DNA of 64,000 nt from NCBI GenBank assembly GCA_964582415.1, contig CAZOSF010000001.1, positions 25,553 through 89,552 on the forward strand. Reading direction: 5' to 3'. The stretch comes from CAZOSF01 sp964582415 (GTDB lineage Bacteria > Bacteroidota > Bacteroidia > Flavobacteriales > Flavobacteriaceae). The notes beneath the pieces are model-generated. The model worked only from the letters and a program-made list of their open reading frames with translations. It made no database searches and was not told the DNA's origin. The position numbers and the translations under genes were made by a program. Shown here in pieces: positions 50,843 through 60,242 of this stretch; position 1 is the stretch's first letter, and every line of letters begins with the position of its first letter.

Positions 50843-53002
50843 TTATTTCTTGAAGTTCGAATCGATGTCATCCGGTAAGCTTTCAAAGCCCATATTGTAA
50901 AGGGTAAAGCCAAAGATATCGGAATATTGTTCAATAATCTTACTTACTGGAGTGCCCGCTCCATGACCGGCTTGCGTTTCAATTCGGATGAGCACTGGGT
51001 TCGGTCCCGATTGTTTTTCCTGAAGCTCTGCGGCAAACTTAAAACTATGTGCAGGAACTACTCTATCATCATGATCTCCAGTGGTAATCAAGGTAGCAGG
51101 ATACTGAACGCCAGCTTTTACGTTATGTACCGGAGAATATCCCAATAGGTAATCGAACATCTCTTTGCTGTCTTCAGCAGTTCCATAATCGAAACTCCAA
51201 CCTGCACCTGCGGTGAAGGTATGATAGCGGAGCATGTCCAACACACCCACGGCGGGTAAGGCTACTTTCATCAAATCGGGGCGTTGGGTCATTACCGCAC
51301 CTACTAACAAACCGCCGTTGGATCCACCGCGTATGGCGAGATAATCACTAGAGGTGTATTTGTTATCAATAAGATATTCGGCTGCGGCTATAAAGTCGTC
51401 AAAAACGTTTTGCTTCTGCATTTGGGTTCCGGCTTTGTGCCATTCCTTACCGTATTCTCCTCCTCCTCGAAGATTGGCTACTGCATACACGCCACCCAAT
51501 TCCATCCAGACAGCATTTACGATGCTAAAAGTAGGGGTAAGGGAAATATTGAAACCTCCATAGCCATACAAGATGGTTGGGTTTTTACCATCCAAAGAAA
51601 TTCCTTTCTTGTGCGTAATGATCATTGGAACCTTGGTGCCATCCTTGGAGGTATAGAACACCTGAACACTCTCATAATCGTCCGGGTTGAATTGAATATC
51701 CGGTTTTTTGTAAAGAGTGGATTCCCCCGTCTCCATATTGTACTTAAAGATACTTCCTGGAGTTTTGTAATTGGTAAAGGAATAATAAGTTTCGGATTCG
51801 TCCTCCTTTGCATCAAAGCTTCCTACGCTACCTAAACCAGGAAGGGCGATTTCCCGAAGCTGGTTCCCATTCAAATCGTATTGGAATACTTTGGAGATAG
51901 CATCTACCATGTATTCAGCAAAAATATATTTTCCGCCACTGGAGGAGGATAGTACATTTTCTGTTTCAGGAATGAAATCTACCCAATGTTCGGGTGTAGG
52001 GTTTGAAATACTGGTCTTTACGATCCTCTTATTCGGAGCATTCAAATTGGTGCTTAAATAAAGAACATCTCCTTCATTACGCAGCAAATCGGTTTCGGCA
52101 TCCATATGATCAACCACTGTGATCAATCCCGCTTTAGGGTTGTTAAGGTCTTTGATAAATAGTTTTGACCCAGAGGTTACGTTCGAGGCTTTAATGGTCA
52201 AGAACCTACTGTCTTCGGAAACTCCACCAAATACATAACGGTGTTTTTCATCGGGGCTTCCACCGAAGATAACGGGGTCTTCCGACTGCTTTGTGCCTAA
52301 CTTGTGGTAGTACAGTTTATGTTGGTCCGTTTTTTCAGAAAGCTCACTTCCTTTAGGCTTATCGTAACTAGAGTAGAAAAACCCTTCATTCCCTTTCCAG
52401 CCTAAACCACTGAATTTTACATTTTGCAGGGTATCTTCCATGATTTCCTTGGAAACAACATCCATTACCAAAACTTTTCTCCAGTCACTGCCTCCTTCTG
52501 AAATGGTGTAAGCAGCAATGTTGCCGTTTTCCGAAAAACTCAATTGTCCGAGAGAAGTCGTTCCGTCTTCGCTGAAGGTATTCGGATCAAGGAATAGTTC
52601 TGCCGAGGCAGGATCTTCTCCTGTTCTGTAGCGATAAATAACATATTGGTTCTGCAACCCATCGTTTTTCAAGAAATAGGTATAATCGCCTTCTTTGAAG
52701 GGTGCTGTGAATTTCTCGTAGTTCCAGATCGTCGTAAGGCGTTCTTTTAATTGTTCGCGGAAAGGAATCTTTTCCAAATAGCCAAAGGTGGCTTTGTTCT
52801 CTTCCTTCACCCAAGCTTCCGTTTCTGGGCTTCGGTCGTCTTCGAGCCAACGATAGGGATCGGCTACTTTGGTTCCAAAATAGTCATCTATCGTATCTAC
52901 TTTTTTTGTTTCGGGATAGTTCAAGACGGATTGGGGTTCGTTGTTTTTTTGATTACAGGAAGTTATTGCTAGGCCAAGGGCCAAAAAAAGAAAATACTTC
53001 AT
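50843..53002 (-). CDS. Prolyl oligopeptidase family serine peptidase (lipoprotein)
   Basis: A 719-residue S9A peptidase. The ATG at 53002 gives the lipoprotein signal MKYFLFLALGLAITSC with lipobox ITSC; the frame is open to 53056, but that extension would place the signal internally. A beta-propeller of about 400 residues precedes the alpha/beta hydrolase domain. Catalytic residues: Ser in AIRGGSNGGLLVGAVM (near 560), Asp in TGDHDDRVVPAHSF, and His in QAGHGAGTPVSK. It cuts proline-containing peptides, probably in the periplasm. Confidence 0.93.
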   Translation of the reverse strand: MKYFLFLALGLAITSCNQKNNEPQSVLNYPETKKVDTIDDYFGTKVADPYRWLEDDRSPETEAWVKEENKATFGYLEKIPFREQLKERLTTIWNYEKFTAPFKEGDYTYFLKNDGLQNQYVIYRYRTGEDPASAELFLDPNTFSEDGTTSLGQLSFSENGNIAAYTISEGGSDWRKVLVMDVVSKEIMEDTLQNVKFSGLGWKGNEGFFYSSYDKPKGSELSEKTDQHKLYYHKLGTKQSEDPVIFGGSPDEKHRYVFGGVSEDSRFLTIKASNVTSGSKLFIKDLNNPKAGLITVVDHMDAETDLLRNEGDVLYLSTNLNAPNKRIVKTSISNPTPEHWVDFIPETENVLSSSSGGKYIFAEYMVDAISKVFQYDLNGNQLREIALPGLGSVGSFDAKEDESETYYSFTNYKTPGSIFKYNMETGESTLYKKPDIQFNPDDYESVQVFYTSKDGTKVPMIITHKKGISLDGKNPTILYGYGGFNISLTPTFSIVNAVWMELGGVYAVANLRGGGEYGKEWHKAGTQMQKQNVFDDFIAAAEYLIDNKYTSSDYLAIRGGSNGGLLVGAVMTQRPDLMKVALPAVGVLDMLRYHTFTAGAGWSFDYGTAEDSKEMFDYLLGYSPVHNVKAGVQYPATLITTGDHDDRVVPAHSFKFAAELQEKQSGPNPVLIRIETQAGHGAGTPVSKIIEQYSDIFGFTLYNMGFESLPDDIDSNFKK

Positions 53003-53072
53003 AGCCAATAAATTTAATCCATCAAAGGTACGGATTTTATTGGCCAAAATGATCACAAAAAGCAGTAATAGT

Positions 53073-53453
53073 CTACTTAAACAGAGGTCTATACGCCTTC
53101 CAATATTTGTAAATTAGAATAATGTTAATTACCACAACAACGATAGCAGGCAAAATGGTAGAAACATTCAAAAACAAATGGAACAATAGCACATTCAGAG
53201 AAATGGGGACCAAAACCAACAAAGCGAAGGGAACCCACTTACGTAGAAGCAATAGGATTCCAATACCAATTTCGAAAGTCCCCAACAACGGTAACACATA
53301 CCCCGTTGCCGATAGTGATTTCATAAACTGTGTCGCTTCTTCGGGAATTTCGGGGGTGGGCATAAATCCGAAATGCATGAATTTATTAAGTCCGAACAGA
53401 ATAAGAATTAAAGCAAGAATGAAACTGAGGATTTTGGTAAAAGTAGAATTCAT
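53073..53453 (-). CDS. DoxX family membrane protein
   Basis: A 126-residue protein with four hydrophobic helices (LSFILALILILFGLNKFMHF, YVLPLLGTFEIGIGILLLL, FALLVLVPISLNVLLFHLFL, ILPAIVVVVINIILIY). The pattern GLNKFMHFGFMP and the layout match the DoxX-like/SURF4 family in Bacteroidota. The role is not defined. It lies between the oligopeptidase gene (71 bp downstream) and the VCBS protein gene on the same strand. Confidence 0.75.
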   Translation of the reverse strand: MNSTFTKILSFILALILILFGLNKFMHFGFMPTPEIPEEATQFMKSLSATGYVLPLLGTFEIGIGILLLLRKWVPFALLVLVPISLNVLLFHLFLNVSTILPAIVVVVINIILIYKYWKAYRPLFK

Positions 53454-53486
53454 GATTGGTTGTGTTAGGTGGTTTACTTAAAGATA

Positions 53487-53525
53487 CAAAAAAAATCACC
53501 GCGTTGCTTGACGCGGTGATTTTTA
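53487..53525 (-). terminator. Terminator after VCBS/ASPIC protein gene
   Basis: AAAATCACCGCGT (53492-53504) pairs with ACGCGGTGATTTT (53511-53523) around a 6 nt loop. On the minus strand, transcription passes the stem and then meets a T run. It ends the gene that begins at 55157. Confidence 0.85.
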
Positions 53526-53546
53526 GCAAACGACCTAAACAGGTAC

Positions 53547-55157
53547 TTAGTACTTTATGAATTTCTGGGTTTTAACGGTGGTTCCGTCGGTAATCTTTAA
53601 GATATAGGTGCCGTTGGCCAGATTGGAAACATCCAAGGTTTGAGTGAGCTGGTCGGAGAACAGCACACGCTTTCCTTGAAGGTCGAACACAGAATATTTT
53701 GCCTGATTGAAATCTTCCAAGCTGGTGAGATGTAAAATTCCACGAGTTGGATTTGGATGAACAATAATTGAATTCACCAAGGCATCTTCCAAGCCTAGAA
53801 CGGTTTCGCCCTCTTCGATAGTTATAACTTGGTCCACAGCAACGTCTTCCAAGGTATCGACCGTGCCTGAAGGCCAGGTAATTTCGATAGTAGTGATTTC
53901 TGTATCAGTTCCTAATCCGAAATGAGTGTTCAATGTACTCATGTAACGGAAACCTTCCCCGCTGCGAACTTCCCGAATTTGCGAACCTAAATCGGAGGTA
54001 ATCTTGATACGGGCACCAATTCCATTTCGATTGCTTTCTACTCCTAGGGTATTGATCGTAATCCAGTGGTTGTCATTCCCGTTATTGTAATAGATGTTGC
54101 TGCCGGTAAACGAATCGATGAAGCCATCATTGTTCAAATCACCCAATGAACCATTGTTGCTTGGGAGTACATTGGCAAGGATGGAAAACGTCATGTCTCC
54201 ATTGTTCAACAGGATATTTCCATTGGTAAGGATATCCGCCCAACCGTCGTTGTTAAAATCGTATGTGCAGTTTTCGATTCCAGTTGCTGGAAGATCTTGC
54301 ACTCCCGTAGAGGCAGAGATATCTGAGAAAGTACCATCTCCGTTGTTGATCATCAACTTATGAGGAGCGCCTCCAGCGCTGCTTCCTACGAAAACATCCA
54401 TGTCTCCGTCGTTATCAAAATCGTTCCAAGCTGAAGACCATGTTTGCATTTGATCTTCCAATCCAGCTTCGAAACCAATTTCTACGAAATTACCATTTCC
54501 ATCATTCTCATGGAGCTCATTTTCGCTACGCTCATTTAAATCTCCTCCCACATTACATTTCGCGTTGAACATATCCATATCACCATCGTTGTCAAAATCG
54601 ATCCAAACAGAGCCATAATGCCCTCCTGTTGGATAATCTCCAATGCCTCCTTGATAGAAGGTCAAATTGCCATTTCCATCATTGATATAATATACATTCG
54701 GCTGAACGTCGTGACAAACAAAGGCATCCAAATGGCCATCGTTATTAATGTCTACAAAGTTGGAACGCTGTGAAAACACATATTCTGGATACGAAATTTC
54801 GGTGTAGGCAGTACCATCTTCGTTGGCTCGCATAAACGTAACGCCATTTCCACCTCCGTAGAGTAAATCGTTATAACCATTTCCATCATAATCGCCCACA
54901 GCAAAACTCCATGAAGGCTCATTGTCGGCCGTAGTGGTGCCGATGTTTTCTTCGACAAAGGTTCCATCGGGTTGTTGGTAAAATACCTGAACTGTTGTGG
55001 TCGAAACAGAAACGACGTCATCCAAATAGTCCCCATTCAAATCTACCACACCCCTATCGCTATAGCTAGTGGGGATGGCCTGGGGGGTAAAGGACACCTG
55101 AGCGAACGCTAAAGTGCTTACGCTGGCGAGGGCTATACTAAGTAAAAGGTTTTTCAT
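53547..55157 (-). CDS. VCBS/FG-GAP repeat protein with ASPIC/UnbV domain and T9SS type A sorting domain
   Basis: A 536-residue secreted protein with the signal peptide MKNLLLSIALASVSTLAFAQ. Repeated D-x-D/N-G-D-x-D calcium-loop motifs (for example WIDFDNDGDMDMFN, WNDFDNDGDMDVFV, FNNDGWADI) form an integrin-like propeller. An ASPIC/UnbV-type domain follows (NDNHWITINTLGVESNRNGI, GEGFRYMSTLNTHFGLG). The last 80 residues are a T9SS type A sorting domain (VHPNPTRGILHL, KYSVFDLQGKRV, GTYILKITDG, KFIKY). It should be exported by T9SS and cleaved at the cell surface. The start is 18 bp after the cytochrome gene's stop. Confidence 0.9.
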   Translation of the reverse strand: MKNLLLSIALASVSTLAFAQVSFTPQAIPTSYSDRGVVDLNGDYLDDVVSVSTTTVQVFYQQPDGTFVEENIGTTTADNEPSWSFAVGDYDGNGYNDLLYGGGNGVTFMRANEDGTAYTEISYPEYVFSQRSNFVDINNDGHLDAFVCHDVQPNVYYINDGNGNLTFYQGGIGDYPTGGHYGSVWIDFDNDGDMDMFNAKCNVGGDLNERSENELHENDGNGNFVEIGFEAGLEDQMQTWSSAWNDFDNDGDMDVFVGSSAGGAPHKLMINNGDGTFSDISASTGVQDLPATGIENCTYDFNNDGWADILTNGNILLNNGDMTFSILANVLPSNNGSLGDLNNDGFIDSFTGSNIYYNNGNDNHWITINTLGVESNRNGIGARIKITSDLGSQIREVRSGEGFRYMSTLNTHFGLGTDTEITTIEITWPSGTVDTLEDVAVDQVITIEEGETVLGLEDALVNSIIVHPNPTRGILHLTSLEDFNQAKYSVFDLQGKRVLFSDQLTQTLDVSNLANGTYILKITDGTTVKTQKFIKY

Positions 55158-55174
55158 AAAGTCTAAATTAAAGG

Positions 55175-56554
55175 TTAATCACATTGATCGGTTAGTGAAT
55201 TGATCCATTCCTCAAGAAGGGATACGAATTCGGTGTGTGTTATGGTTCTGCCGGTCATGGGCATTCTATTTTCTTCAGAAGTGGTAAGCACTCTATAGTA
55301 CAAAATGGAGTTTTCAGCATCTCCGGGAACAATCAGGGTAGTACTGTCCAAATTTGGAAGCGGCATGTCGGGAATACTGCATATTCCCATGTTGTAATGG
55401 TCCACATTTTCTGTGAAAGACATACGTAAATTTCGAGCTCCGCAATGACCTCCGTCCACATGACAATGGGCGCAATTGATATCGAAATAAGAACGAACCC
55501 TAAGTTCCAATTCCGCCGATGTATCTTCCCAGTTATGCACTGTAGTAATGCTTCCTGGCAGACTATTTTCTAAAAATCCAACATCAATCCACTTTTGAAG
55601 CTGATTCGCGGTCCCGTCTGCATACTCAAAATTTTTGTTGAGGTTCTGAGGTTTTGGGCCAATTGGGATTTTAATCTTACTGTTTTTATGACAAATGAAA
55701 CACTCGCTCTCTGATGGGACCCTATAGTTGATACTAAAGGTTTCCCCATTTTGAACCCATTCTATTGGAATATTATGTCCGGTGGTGGTTTCATCCAACA
55801 AGGCCTCGTCCTGAGCTTCATTCCACAAATAGTCTGAGAAATGCCACTCACCACTTCTTTTGAATAAAATACGTGTTTCGATAATGTGAGTGTCATCATT
55901 TGGTAGCACGTTGTCATAGTAGAACGTTTTCACCAAGATAGTGCCCTCCGGAAAGTTCAAAATGTTTCCATCTCCATCATAGGTCGCCTTGGACCCGGGC
56001 GGGATATAGACAAATCGTTTCTTATGGGCGTAATCTGCAAACAATGAATTGATGGGTTCGTAAGGCAGTACACCTGGGACTGCTTCTTGGTTGGAGATGT
56101 CTGAATAGAAAAAATTATAATCGGACAATTTGGGGTAGGGCAATGCTGCTAGTGAGATGTCTAAAGGTTTGAAAATCCGTACCGATACTTCACCGGTAGC
56201 ACAGCTAAATCCTTCTGCATCGCAAACTTCGTATTGAAATGTATCGTTTTCGGAATAGGTCCCGCTTGGGGTGTATTCCACTAATTTATCCAAAAGGTTG
56301 CTCGTTCCGTTGGGATTTACAACGGTTACAGTTCCAGATTGCGGAGCTCCTAAAACCAAGGTTCCATCTTCAGGAACATTTAGGTCGTTACTTAGGACAT
56401 CCAATGTTAATACGCTGTTCTGGAATACATCACCAGAATCGGCGTTAGCGGTAATATTAATAGCAATATATCCACCATTATCATCCGATTTACAGCTTAT
56501 CCAGGATAAGGCAACGATAAATAGTAGACAAAAAAGGGCTAGGGTCTTCTTCAT
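55175..56554 (-). CDS. SO2930-like diheme c-type cytochrome lipoprotein with Ig-like domain
   Basis: A 459-residue protein from the ATG at 56554 with a lipoprotein signal (MKKTLALFCLLFIVALSWISC, lipobox WISC). The N-terminal about 110 residues look like a cadherin-like/Ig-like tandem domain (NADSGDVFQNSVLTLDVLSN). The rest matches the HNE_0200/SO2930 family (LSDYNFFYSDISNQEAVPGV, INSLFADYAHKKRFVYIPPG). Two haem motifs C-x-x-C-H are seen: ECFICHKN near residue 285 and NCAHCHVDGGHCG near 361. It is probably an envelope electron carrier. The TTG-started frame reaches 56572. The T9SS gene follows after 18 bp. Confidence 0.8.
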   Translation of the reverse strand: MKKTLALFCLLFIVALSWISCKSDDNGGYIAINITANADSGDVFQNSVLTLDVLSNDLNVPEDGTLVLGAPQSGTVTVVNPNGTSNLLDKLVEYTPSGTYSENDTFQYEVCDAEGFSCATGEVSVRIFKPLDISLAALPYPKLSDYNFFYSDISNQEAVPGVLPYEPINSLFADYAHKKRFVYIPPGSKATYDGDGNILNFPEGTILVKTFYYDNVLPNDDTHIIETRILFKRSGEWHFSDYLWNEAQDEALLDETTTGHNIPIEWVQNGETFSINYRVPSESECFICHKNSKIKIPIGPKPQNLNKNFEYADGTANQLQKWIDVGFLENSLPGSITTVHNWEDTSAELELRVRSYFDINCAHCHVDGGHCGARNLRMSFTENVDHYNMGICSIPDMPLPNLDSTTLIVPGDAENSILYYRVLTTSEENRMPMTGRTITHTEFVSLLEEWINSLTDQCD

Positions 56555-56714
56555 GAAAAGGCGCTTTAGCAATTTTATTTTTTTAGTGGGAATTTTTTAA
56601 ACTGCCTAAATGTACTAAAAAGTTTGTTTTAGCAAAGCCCAACCCCTTGTTTATAATGATTTTATCCAAGTGCCAGAGTGGACGTTCAAACAAGAAATCT
56701 GCAGATTCCCTAGC

Positions 56715-57704
56715 TTATACTAGGGTTTTTTCGATAAGATACTCGGCAATCTGAATAGCATTGGTCGCCGCCCCTTTACGCAGGTTATCACTAACAATCC
56801 ACATGTTTAGAGTGTTGGGTTGGGTTTCATCCCGACGGATACGGCCCACAAATACCTCGTCTTTGTCGTGCGCATAAACGGGCATGGGGTAGGTATTGGT
56901 ATCTGGATTGTCCTGAACCACCACTCCTGGGGTTTCATGCAATAGTTTTCGCACCTCTGCTAGATCGAAATCATTAAAAAACTCCACATTTACCGATTCG
57001 CTATGCCCACCTGCTGTAGGTATACGAACGGCTGTTGCAGATACAGAAAAGCTACGATCGTCCAGTATTTTTTGTGGTTCCCGCGCCAGTTTCATTTCTT
57101 CTTTGGTATAGCCATTATCTTCGAATACATCGCAATGCGGCAAGGCATTTTTATGAATGGGATAAGGGTAGGCCATCTCACCCTTCACCCCAGCAATTTC
57201 ATTTTCTAATTGTTGAACCGCTTTTACACCCGTTCCGGAAACCGATTGATAGGTTGAAACCACGACGCGCTTCATTTGATACTTTCGATGCAAGGGCGCT
57301 AATGCCATTACCATTTGAATCGTAGAACAGTTAGGGTTAGCGATGATTTTATCTTCAGAAGAAAGGACGTGAGCATTGATTTCCGGCACCACCAGCTTTT
57401 TGGTGGGATCCATACGCCAAGCCGATGAATTATCGATAACAGTAGTGCCGGCTTCCGCAAATTTAGGGGCCCACGCCAAGGAAGTGCCTCCCCCCGCAGA
57501 GAAAATCGCAATGGCCGGTTTAGCAGCAATGGCAGCCTCCATAGAATGAATGGTATAGGATTTACCTTGAAAGGAAATCAACTTACCCACCGATTTTTCG
57601 GAAGCTACAGGGATTAATTCGGTAATGGGGAACTGGCGCTCTGCCAAAACTCGTAACATCACCTCTCCCACCATACCTGTAGCACCAACAATTGCTATTT
57701 TCAT
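56715..57704 (-). CDS. asd: Aspartate-semialdehyde dehydrogenase
   Basis: A 329-residue NADPH enzyme that makes aspartate semialdehyde for lysine, threonine, methionine and diaminopimelate. The dinucleotide motif is IVGATGMVGEVMLRVL at the N-terminus, and the catalytic cysteine is in ANPNCSTIQMV. SVSGTGVKAVQQLENE is the family signature. The gene is downstream of mscL on the same strand (126 bp apart), with alr and tdk further upstream. A -7 box at 57725-57732 gives it its own promoter. Confidence 0.96.
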   Translation of the reverse strand: MKIAIVGATGMVGEVMLRVLAERQFPITELIPVASEKSVGKLISFQGKSYTIHSMEAAIAAKPAIAIFSAGGGTSLAWAPKFAEAGTTVIDNSSAWRMDPTKKLVVPEINAHVLSSEDKIIANPNCSTIQMVMALAPLHRKYQMKRVVVSTYQSVSGTGVKAVQQLENEIAGVKGEMAYPYPIHKNALPHCDVFEDNGYTKEEMKLAREPQKILDDRSFSVSATAVRIPTAGGHSESVNVEFFNDFDLAEVRKLLHETPGVVVQDNPDTNTYPMPVYAHDKDEVFVGRIRRDETQPNTLNMWIVSDNLRKGAATNAIQIAEYLIEKTLV

Positions 57705-57724
57705 TTTCGATAACTATTAGTTTG

Positions 57725-57732
57725 CAAAAATA
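57725..57732 (-). promoter_or_regulatory. asd promoter -7 box
   Basis: TATTTTTG on the minus strand, an exact TAnnTTTG match 20 bp before the asd start. Confidence 0.55.
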
Positions 57733-57763
57733 ACACATCACCTCCGATATGTTATCTTCTGTG

Positions 57764-57792
57764 CAAAAAAAGACCCCTCGCAACGGAGGGGT
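57764..57792 (-). terminator. Terminator after mscL
   Basis: ACCCCTC (57773-57779) pairs with GAGGGGT (57786-57792), followed on the minus strand by a T run (TTTTTTT). It ends mscL. Confidence 0.8.
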
Positions 57793-57830
57793 TTAGGGTT
57801 AAAATTGCAGTGCAGCGGTCGCTACGCGTG

Positions 57831-58238
57831 TTATTTTTTTAAAGCGTCCCGAATTTCTTTCAAAATGTCGATTTCGGTTGGACCTGGAGGAGGAGCAGGT
57901 GCTTCTTCTTTTTTCTTTTTGAATTTGTTGTAGGCTTTTACGATCATAAACAATACAAATCCTACAATCACCAAATTAATTAGGGCATTTACCCATTTCC
58001 CCCAAAGGATGGCATTTTCTGGAGTTGTTACATTACCTTCCGCATCGGTGACGGCTTCAGACAAGACAATTTTCAATTCTGAAAAATCCATACCTCCCGT
58101 AAAGTGACCTACGATAGGCATCATGATGTCGTTGGTAAATCCAGCTACCACGCCTCCCACGGCGCCGGCTAGGATAACAGCTACCGCCAAGTCGATGACG
58201 TTACCTGTCATAATAAAAGCTTTGAATTCCTTTAGCAT
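57831..58238 (-). CDS. mscL: Large-conductance mechanosensitive channel
   Basis: A 135-residue MscL that opens under hypo-osmotic shock. Start MLKEFKAFIMTGNVIDLAVA matches the family N-terminal helix, the first membrane helix is GAVGGVVAGFTNDIMMPIVG (the pore helix), and the second is WVNALINLVIVGFVLFMIV. The C-terminal acidic-basic helix is present. It lies upstream of asd on the same strand. Confidence 0.95.
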   Translation of the reverse strand: MLKEFKAFIMTGNVIDLAVAVILAGAVGGVVAGFTNDIMMPIVGHFTGGMDFSELKIVLSEAVTDAEGNVTTPENAILWGKWVNALINLVIVGFVLFMIVKAYNKFKKKKEEAPAPPPGPTEIDILKEIRDALKK

Positions 58239-58320
58239 AGTTGATCGATTATGATGTTAATACAAAACGAAAGTTACTAAAATAATTGGGGTTTTCCGTA
58301 AAATTTTAACCATCAGTGAA

Positions 58321-58902
58321 TTATTCCTTAACGATGCGAGGTACTCGTTGAGAAAGGGAGGTGATCAATTCGTAGGAGATGGTTCCTGCATTTTCGGCGA
58401 GGGTGTCGGCACGATTCGTTTTACCAAAAACCACCACGGCATCCCCTTCTTGGCAATCGATATCCGTCACGTCTACCATAATCATATCCATACAGGTATT
58501 TCCAACAATAGGGGCGCGCTGCCCATGGATTACTACCCATCCTTTGCCATTGCCATAAATTCTGGATATGCCATCGGCATGACCGAGCGGTAGAGTAGCG
58601 GTACGCATGAAGCGTGTTGCTTTAAAGCTTCGGTTATAACCTACGGTTTGCCCTTCATCAATCGAATTGATTTGAGAAATGACCGTTATCAAGGTGGCGA
58701 TGGGGGTAAGCTTGTCATTGTATGCAGGGTCATTCCCAAATCCGTATAGGCCAATACCACTTCGCACCATGTCGAATTGAGCTTCTGGATAATTCAAAAT
58801 ACCAGAAGTATTCAACAGGTGTCGAAGGGGGCGATATCCTAATTTTGGGAACAAGGACTCCGTGAGTTCATGATAGCGACGAATCTGCAACTCTGTAAAC
58901 TC
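58321..58902 (-). CDS. alr: Alanine racemase (5' end in gap)
   Basis: The C-terminal 194 residues of a PLP-dependent alanine racemase, giving D-alanine for peptidoglycan. The catalytic tyrosine is in EGQTVGYNRSFKATR, and GNTCMDMIMVDVTDIDCQEGD is the C-terminal domain signature. GIGLYGFGNDPAY follows the barrel. The N-terminal about 175 residues with the PLP lysine lie in the gap. The frame joins the tdk frame across 100 N by chance. Whether the gene is a MurF-Alr fusion, as in some Bacteroidota, cannot be told. Confidence 0.9.
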   Translation of the reverse strand, partial: EFTELQIRRYHELTESLFPKLGYRPLRHLLNTSGILNYPEAQFDMVRSGIGLYGFGNDPAYNDKLTPIATLITVISQINSIDEGQTVGYNRSFKATRFMRTATLPLGHADGISRIYGNGKGWVVIHGQRAPIVGNTCMDMIMVDVTDIDCQEGDAVVVFGKTNRADTLAENAGTISYELITSLSQRVPRIVKE

Positions 58903-59002
58903 NNNNNNNNNNNNNNNNNNNNNNNNNNNNNNNNNNNNNNNNNNNNNNNNNNNNNNNNNNNNNNNNNNNNNNNNNNNNNNNNNNNNNNNNNNNNNNNNNN
59001 NN
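58903..59002. other. Assembly gap (100 N)
   Basis: Exactly 100 unknown bases. The true sequence must include about 80 codons of tdk and about 175 codons of alr, so roughly 750 bp or more are missing. Confidence 0.97.
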
Positions 59003-59397
59003 GGGCCGAAAGGATTGCCCTTATAATCCATATCCAATCCAGCAACAATCACACGCATCCCTTGATTTGCCAAGTCATTGCAGACTTTGACGATTTCATC
59101 ATCGAAAAATTGGGCCTCATCAATACCAATCACATCGCAGCCATCGGCTAGGATGGGAATATTGGCGGCTGCGGGAACGGGCGTTGAACGAATTTCATTG
59201 CTGTCATGAGACACCACTTTGCTGTCGTCGTAGCGATTGTCTACCGTGGGTTTGAAAATCTCTACTTTCTGACGGGCAAATTTGGCACGTTTCAGTCTGC
59301 GGATCAACTCTTCTGTTTTTCCGGAAAACATGGAACCACAGATGACTTCAATCCACCCGAACTGCTCTTTTTGATTGACCGTATTCTCGAGAAACAT
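59003..59397 (-). CDS. tdk: Thymidine kinase (3' end in gap)
   Basis: The N-terminal 131 residues of a type II thymidine kinase. The P-loop is ICGSMFSGKTEELIRRLK and the Walker-B-like motif GIDEAQFFDDE. DMDYKGNPFG is the family lasso region at the gap edge. The zinc-binding cysteine pairs and C-terminal part are in the missing sequence. The gene precedes alr on the same strand, a common arrangement in Flavobacteriaceae. Confidence 0.93.
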
Positions 59398-59486
59398 AAA
59401 TCCTTTTTAGAATAAAATGGAAAACTTTGACGTTTACACCAAGGATGCGTAAATTTAACAAAACAAAATTCTAGGAAGGCAGATTA

Positions 59487-60236
59487 ATGGGAAAAGTTAT
59501 GAAGAAGAACGTACGGAAACAGATAGAGGAATTGGCCGATAAAATAAGGATGGAAAGCGCCACCAAAGACATTTCCTCCCTCAAGAAACAAGCGCGTGCC
59601 CTGTACGAAAAATTGGTGATTATTGAATATTTGGAACTTCAATTGAATGAAGGCCAAATTGCCAGTTTTGAAGAATCATTGGATTCCAAGAGCTATCGGG
59701 AACAAAATTGGTTTACCGATCCACAACCAGTTCCAGAACCTGAAAACAAAGAGGAAATCGTAGAGCCTGCTATCGAAAAAATAAAGGATATTGTGGCGCA
59801 AATGCCGAGGGAGTCGGAAGAGGTGGAATCCATCCTGGAGGAAATTCTTCCGAAGAAGGTTTTCGAAAAAAATGACTGGGACGAACTCTCTTCCCATTAC
59901 AAAGACATTCCTGTTTTTGAACGAAAAGAGACAGCTTCAACCCCCAACGCCCCTGCGACTAAAAATTTGGAAGCAGAACGTCCAAAATCACTCAATGACG
60001 CCCTTAATGTGGGGCTGAATATTGGATTGAACGACCGCTTGGCCTACATCAAGCATCTCTTCGATGGAAGCGCAGACGATTTCGCCAGAGTGGTTTCCCA
60101 AATCAATACCTTCGAAACGTTGAAAGAGGCCGAGCAATTCATTGAAGAACAGGTGAAACCCGATTATGGCCATTGGAAAGAGAAACTGGAATATGCCGAA
60201 CGATTTCTCGCCCATTTAGAAAAGCGATTCAGCTAA
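59487..60236 (+). CDS. Uncharacterised coiled-coil protein
   Basis: A 249-residue cytoplasmic protein without a recognised domain. The first 65 residues are helical (KKNVRKQIEELADKIRMESA...ALYEKLVIIEYLELQLNE), a Pro/Glu-rich linker follows, and the C-terminal 75 residues are helical with the conserved-looking LNDRLAYIKHLFDGSADDFA and FIEEQVKPDYGHW. An AGGAAGG sequence 8 bp before the ATG supports the start. It lies 6 bp before rsmI, so the two are cotranscribed. Function unknown. Confidence 0.75.
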   Translation: MGKVMKKNVRKQIEELADKIRMESATKDISSLKKQARALYEKLVIIEYLELQLNEGQIASFEESLDSKSYREQNWFTDPQPVPEPENKEEIVEPAIEKIKDIVAQMPRESEEVESILEEILPKKVFEKNDWDELSSHYKDIPVFERKETASTPNAPATKNLEAERPKSLNDALNVGLNIGLNDRLAYIKHLFDGSADDFARVVSQINTFETLKEAEQFIEEQVKPDYGHWKEKLEYAERFLAHLEKRFS

Positions 60237-60242
60237 ACTTCC

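Noticed and set aside
58321..59397. Single protein joining thymidine kinase and alanine racemase
   Set aside because: The frame crosses 100 N bases; the two halves match unrelated families, each incomplete.
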